Source: Shiella aurantiaca | GTDB lineage: Bacteria; Bacteroidota; Bacteroidia; Cytophagales; Cyclobacteriaceae | DNA: 64,000 nucleotides | Direction of reading: 5' to 3' | Assembly: GCA_030412945.1 (NCBI GenBank) | Contig: JAUHJS010000008.1 | Location: 1-64,000 of the forward strand | Shown: one piece after another, positions 60,704 to 64,000 of the stretch | How positions within the stretch are numbered: the first letter of the stretch is position 1 | How the letters are laid out: the number at the start of each line of letters is the position of its first letter | Made by a program: the position numbers and the translations under genes | The notes under the pieces: generated by a model | Seen by the model: only the letters and a program-made list of their open reading frames with translations | The model's database searches: none | What the model was told of the DNA's origin: nothing

Positions 60704-62602
60704 ATGAAAAATTTTGTTCGATGGCGCTCGCTCAGTAGCGCTCTATTGCTGCCGCTCAGCTTAGGCCTGTGGACGGCTTGCTCATCTCCCTCCTCACCCG
60801 AAACGGTAAAAAATACGCCCATGAAAGACCTGCACACCTATGCCAAGCCCGAAGAGGTGAAAATGAAACATTTAGCCCTCGATTTGGCCGTAGACTTTTC
60901 TTCCAAAACCCTATCGGGGAGTGCTACTATTTATTTTGACAAAAGTGATTTCGCCAGCCTGTGGCTCGACACCAAAGCTCTTGAAATCAGGAAAATCAGT
61001 GGTGCCGATGGCTCCGAGCGCAGCTTCAAGCTTCATCCCGCGCAGGAACACCTCGGCCAGGCTTTGGAGATTGCCCTGCAAGATGGCGACACCAGCGTGC
61101 GCATAGAATATGTCACCTCACCCGAGGCGGAAGCTTTGCAATGGCTCGCTCCTGTGCAAACAGCCGGGAAAGAACAACCCTTTTTGTTTACCCAATCGCA
61201 GGCCATACTGGCACGCAGCTGGATTCCTCTTCAAGATTCGCCCGGTATACGGTTTACCTATGAGGCCAAAATCACCGTTCCGGCTCAGCTCATGGCCCTT
61301 ATGAGTGCCGAAAATCCTACCGAGAAATCAGCAGATGGCGTTTACCGATTTGCTATGCCTCAGCCTATTCCGGCTTATCTGATGGCGCTTTCCGTGGGCG
61401 ATGTGGCTTTTGCCTCAGTTGGAGCGCGCACAGGCGTGTATGCCGAGCCATCCGAACTGGAGCGCTGCGCCTATGAACTGGGAGAAATGGAGCAAATGCT
61501 TAACGCTGCCGAAGCACTTTATGGGCCCTACCAGTGGGGACGCTATGATGTGATTGTACTGCCGCCCAGCTTTCCTTTTGGCGGAATGGAAAACCCACGC
61601 CTGACCTTTGCCACGCCTACCATTATTGCGGGTGATCGTTCACTAACTTCCTTGATTGCCCATGAGCTAGCGCATAGCTGGTCGGGGAACTTGGTGACCA
61701 ATGCCACCTGGAACGATTTCTGGCTCAACGAAGGCTTTACTGTGTATTTTGAAAACCGCATCATGGAAGCCGTTTATGGAAAAGAATATGCCGAAATGCT
61801 GGCCAGCTTATCGCTCAAAGATTTGCAGGAAGAAGTAGCCGCCATGACAGCCGCAGGGCAAGCAGGCGATACGCGCCTGAAGCTAGACCTGAAAGGCCGC
61901 AATCCGGATGATGGAGTGACCAGCATTGCTTATGACAAAGGGTATTTCTTCTTGCGCCTGCTCGAAGAGCGCGTAGGCCGCGACAAGTTTGATGTGTTCT
62001 TGAAAGAATATTTCACCACTCATGCCTTTAGCGTGATGGATACTGAGGGCTTTATTGCCTATCTGAACACCCATTTATTAGAGAAAAATGGCGTGGCCGT
62101 AGACACCACCCTATATGCCCAGTGGATTTATGGCGAAGGCTTACCGAGCAATCATCCACAGCCTTCGGCTGCCCGCTTTGAGCAGGTAGATACCGAGCGC
62201 AGCGCTTGGGAGCAAGGAAAAGCTGCCACCAGCTTGAATACAAAAGCCTGGAGCACACACGAGTGGGTATATTTCCTGCGCACCTTGCCGGAAACCCTTA
62301 GCTTGGAGCAAATGCAGGAATTAGACCAAGCCTTTGGCTTTACCCAATCCGGAAATGCGGAAATTGTGACCGTATGGTTTACGCAAGCGGTGAAGCTAGG
62401 CTATGAAGCTGCTTATCCGGCCATGGAGGCCTTTTTGGTAAAAACAGGCCGCAGGAAGTTTTTAATGCCTATTTACAGCCAAATGGCTGCCACGGAACAA
62501 GGTATGCGCATGGCCAAAGCCATTTATGCCAAGGCGCGCCCTAACTACCATTTTGTAAGTTCTAATTCGCTGGATAAACTACTGGGCGTAACCGCTCAAT
62601 AA
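60704..62602 (+). CDS. M1-family zinc metallopeptidase (leukotriene-A4-hydrolase-like aminopeptidase)
   Basis: 632 residues. A lipoprotein signal ending in LWTAC anchors it in the envelope. The N-terminal beta domain (about 45-220) is followed by the exopeptidase motif FGGMENP (about 291-297) and the zinc site HELAHS with the downstream Glu in NEGFTVYFE (about 319-345). The C-terminal helical domain (about 480-625) is that of LTA4 hydrolase. It releases N-terminal residues from peptides. Confidence 0.93.
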   Translation: MKNFVRWRSLSSALLLPLSLGLWTACSSPSSPETVKNTPMKDLHTYAKPEEVKMKHLALDLAVDFSSKTLSGSATIYFDKSDFASLWLDTKALEIRKISGADGSERSFKLHPAQEHLGQALEIALQDGDTSVRIEYVTSPEAEALQWLAPVQTAGKEQPFLFTQSQAILARSWIPLQDSPGIRFTYEAKITVPAQLMALMSAENPTEKSADGVYRFAMPQPIPAYLMALSVGDVAFASVGARTGVYAEPSELERCAYELGEMEQMLNAAEALYGPYQWGRYDVIVLPPSFPFGGMENPRLTFATPTIIAGDRSLTSLIAHELAHSWSGNLVTNATWNDFWLNEGFTVYFENRIMEAVYGKEYAEMLASLSLKDLQEEVAAMTAAGQAGDTRLKLDLKGRNPDDGVTSIAYDKGYFFLRLLEERVGRDKFDVFLKEYFTTHAFSVMDTEGFIAYLNTHLLEKNGVAVDTTLYAQWIYGEGLPSNHPQPSAARFEQVDTERSAWEQGKAATSLNTKAWSTHEWVYFLRTLPETLSLEQMQELDQAFGFTQSGNAEIVTVWFTQAVKLGYEAAYPAMEAFLVKTGRRKFLMPIYSQMAATEQGMRMAKAIYAKARPNYHFVSSNSLDKLLGVTAQ

Positions 62603-62604
62603 TA

Positions 62605-64000
62605 TCAGGCCTTCTTTTCTTTGATAGAAGGCAAGGTGATTTCAAAGACAGTGCCCTCATTGGGGGTGCTGTCTACTTGTATGGTTCCTTGCAGGGATTC
62701 CACCTGCGATTTTACCAAATACAGTCCAATTCCTTTTCCCTCAATGTGCGGATGAAAACGCTGATAGGGATTAAACAGCTTTTCTTTCAGCTTTTCCAGC
62801 TCCATCCCCAGTCCATTATCCACAAAGCGAATCAAAATACCATTGCTTAAGGTTTTGAGACTAATGCTGATGTGAAGCAAACGATCGGCACTTCGGTATT
62901 TAATGGCATTGCTAAGCAGATTATTTAAAATACTCTCCAGAAAAGCCCTTTTGGTATAAATGGGCGACTTGAGTTCATCGATAATGCTCACCTGCGCTTT
63001 TATTTCCTCTAAGGTATCCGAAAACTGATTTTGCACCTTATTGAAAAGCTCCGCTACCGAAACCCATTCGAGGTTTTTACTTTCCGAAATCTTAATATCA
63101 ATCATGCTGTTCAGGTCGCGGATGCTTTCGTCCAGCTCCTGCCCCGATTTGTGCAGCAGGTTCATTTCCTCATGATACCCTTTAAGGCGTTGGTCGTGCA
63201 TCAGGATATTAATCAGACCCAAAATACGCGCCACCGGACTTCGTAAATTATGCGAAGCGATATAGCTAAACTGCTGTAATTGATTGTTTTGGTGCAACAA
63301 TTCCGCATTTACCGTAGAGAGATTTTCCGTACGCTCCTCCACCTTTCTCATCAGTTCTTCATTGAAATGCTTCAGCAGGGCATTGCTTTTCTTGCGCTGA
63401 TAGGTACTGCGCCAGAGCACCAATACTAAAGCCAAAAGGGATAAGAGCAAGACCCCTGAAAACACAAGGAACATATTGGTTCGCTTTTCTGCAAACTCTT
63501 GTTCGCGCTTCAAAAACTCCGCCTCTGCCTTAAACTTATCGGTTTGATAGGAGATACTCAGGTTTTCTATGGCCTTTATTTTCTCATCCGAAAGCAGGGA
63601 ATCGCCATAGGCATTGTACACTTTGTAAGTAGCCAGGGCTTCCTTAATGCGTCCGGTTTCTTCATACAAACTATACAGAATCGCTAAAGCATCGAGGGTT
63701 TGAGGCCGTAGGCCAAAAGCTTTGCTGATGTCCATGCATTTTTCCACGTACTGCACAGCCATGTCGTACTGTTTCAGGGCCTGGTAGTTTTTGGCCAATC
63801 CCAAATAGGAAAAACAATAGCCCAAGGGACTTTTCTTATCTTCCGGTAAGGCCAGCGAAGAATCATAATACATGATGGATTCACTGTAGCGCTTTTCGAT
63901 GAGGTAGGCTTCACCCAAATTGTTATAAATGTAGGAAAGGGTGTAATCCTCCTGTGGCTGGGTCTTTTCGAGGCGAAGGGCTTCTTCCAAATAATAAATG
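62605..64000 (-). CDS. TPR-containing sensor histidine kinase (partial; 5' end outside the window)
   Basis: The frame is open to the last base of the window (upstream codons read IYYLEEALRLEK), so the N-terminus is missing. Visible in order: at least three tetratricopeptide repeats, a TM helix (LVFSGVLLLSLLALVLVLW), a coiled coil, HisKA with SYIASHNLRSPVARILGL, N-box LLSNAIKYR and G-boxes VDNGLGME and GKGIGLYLVKSQVE. This is a common Bacteroidota kinase class with a periplasmic TPR sensor. It converges with the M1 peptidase gene. Confidence 0.9.
   Translation of the reverse strand, partial: IYYLEEALRLEKTQPQEDYTLSYIYNNLGEAYLIEKRYSESIMYYDSSLALPEDKKSPLGYCFSYLGLAKNYQALKQYDMAVQYVEKCMDISKAFGLRPQTLDALAILYSLYEETGRIKEALATYKVYNAYGDSLLSDEKIKAIENLSISYQTDKFKAEAEFLKREQEFAEKRTNMFLVFSGVLLLSLLALVLVLWRSTYQRKKSNALLKHFNEELMRKVEERTENLSTVNAELLHQNNQLQQFSYIASHNLRSPVARILGLINILMHDQRLKGYHEEMNLLHKSGQELDESIRDLNSMIDIKISESKNLEWVSVAELFNKVQNQFSDTLEEIKAQVSIIDELKSPIYTKRAFLESILNNLLSNAIKYRSADRLLHISISLKTLSNGILIRFVDNGLGMELEKLKEKLFNPYQRFHPHIEGKGIGLYLVKSQVESLQGTIQVDSTPNEGTVFEITLPSIKEKKA

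Noticed and set aside
1..64000. CRISPR array or defence island
   Set aside because: No regularly spaced short repeats with unique spacers, and no cas genes. The repeated elements are 40-140 bp palindromes with whole genes between them. The HNH protein alone does not define a defence system.
1..64000. tRNA or rRNA gene as attachment site for the accessory segments
   Set aside because: No tRNA-like T-loop/acceptor pattern was found next to the recombinase or at the edges of the 39-46 kb block by eye; a covariance search would settle this.

Overview
The window looks like a chromosomal segment of a gliding, probably marine member of the Bacteroidota. Supporting signs are a SusC/SusD polysaccharide utilisation locus, a secreted enzyme with a type IX secretion C-terminal domain, the gliding lipoprotein GldB, DUF4249/TonB receptor pairs, promoter-like TTG/TAnnTTTG elements and almost no Shine-Dalgarno use. 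No tRNA or rRNA gene and no CRISPR array was seen. I cannot name the genus from the sequence alone.

Layout. 1-6.2 kb: an AT-rich array of minus-strand genes (HNH nuclease; outer-membrane barrel + histidine kinase + response regulator; lycopene cyclase). Imperfect palindromes of about 130 bp separate them. Each has integron attC-like ends (RYYYAAC / GTTRRRY), and each unit begins and ends with its own complementary core. Directly upstream lies a tyrosine recombinase (6253-7680) on the same strand, with a short conserved palindrome (6119-6162) between it and the first unit. 7.8-13.2 kb: a zinc-ribbon protein, then a TPP-riboswitch operon (TonB receptor, unknown protein, thiamine-pyrophosphokinase homologue, DUF1684). 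13.2-17.2 kb: housekeeping genes (prmC, ribD, cupin, free-methionine sulfoxide reductase). 17.2-18.8 kb: a second small cassette-like locus, without a recombinase, that starts at a copy of the same conserved palindrome. 19.0-21.1 kb: a sulfur cluster (three rhodaneses and a YeiH-type exporter).

21.8-36.3 kb: a probable laminarin (beta-1,3-glucan) utilisation locus. SusC, SusD, a PKD surface glycan-binding lipoprotein, a T9SS-secreted GH16, a GH3 and a second GH16 run leftward. A divergent one-protein sensor/regulator (propeller-Y_Y_Y-TM-HTH) sits at the head. 36.3-39.1 kb: porin and small envelope proteins. 39.2-45.8 kb: an accessory region of plus-strand genes (membrane protein, CPBP protease, TetR, membrane protein, esterase) separated by a second palindromic repeat family, followed by a Crp/Fnr-SRPBCC-SDR unit bracketed by 51-bp direct repeats. 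45.8-64 kb: core-type genes (MoxR, EamA transporter, DUF486, Rrf2, GldB, a PorT-like barrel, TonB receptor + DUF4249, sensor kinase, ECF sigma factor with partner, glycosyltransferase, asparagine synthase, SiaC-type protein, M1 peptidase, and a TPR histidine kinase cut by the window end).

The most interesting candidate system is the cassette array plus recombinase at 1-7.7 kb. It has the architecture of an integron, but the recombinase lacks the integron-integrase-specific insertion and carries a duplicated N-terminal module. The same primary-site-like palindrome recurs at 18.73 kb in front of another cassette.
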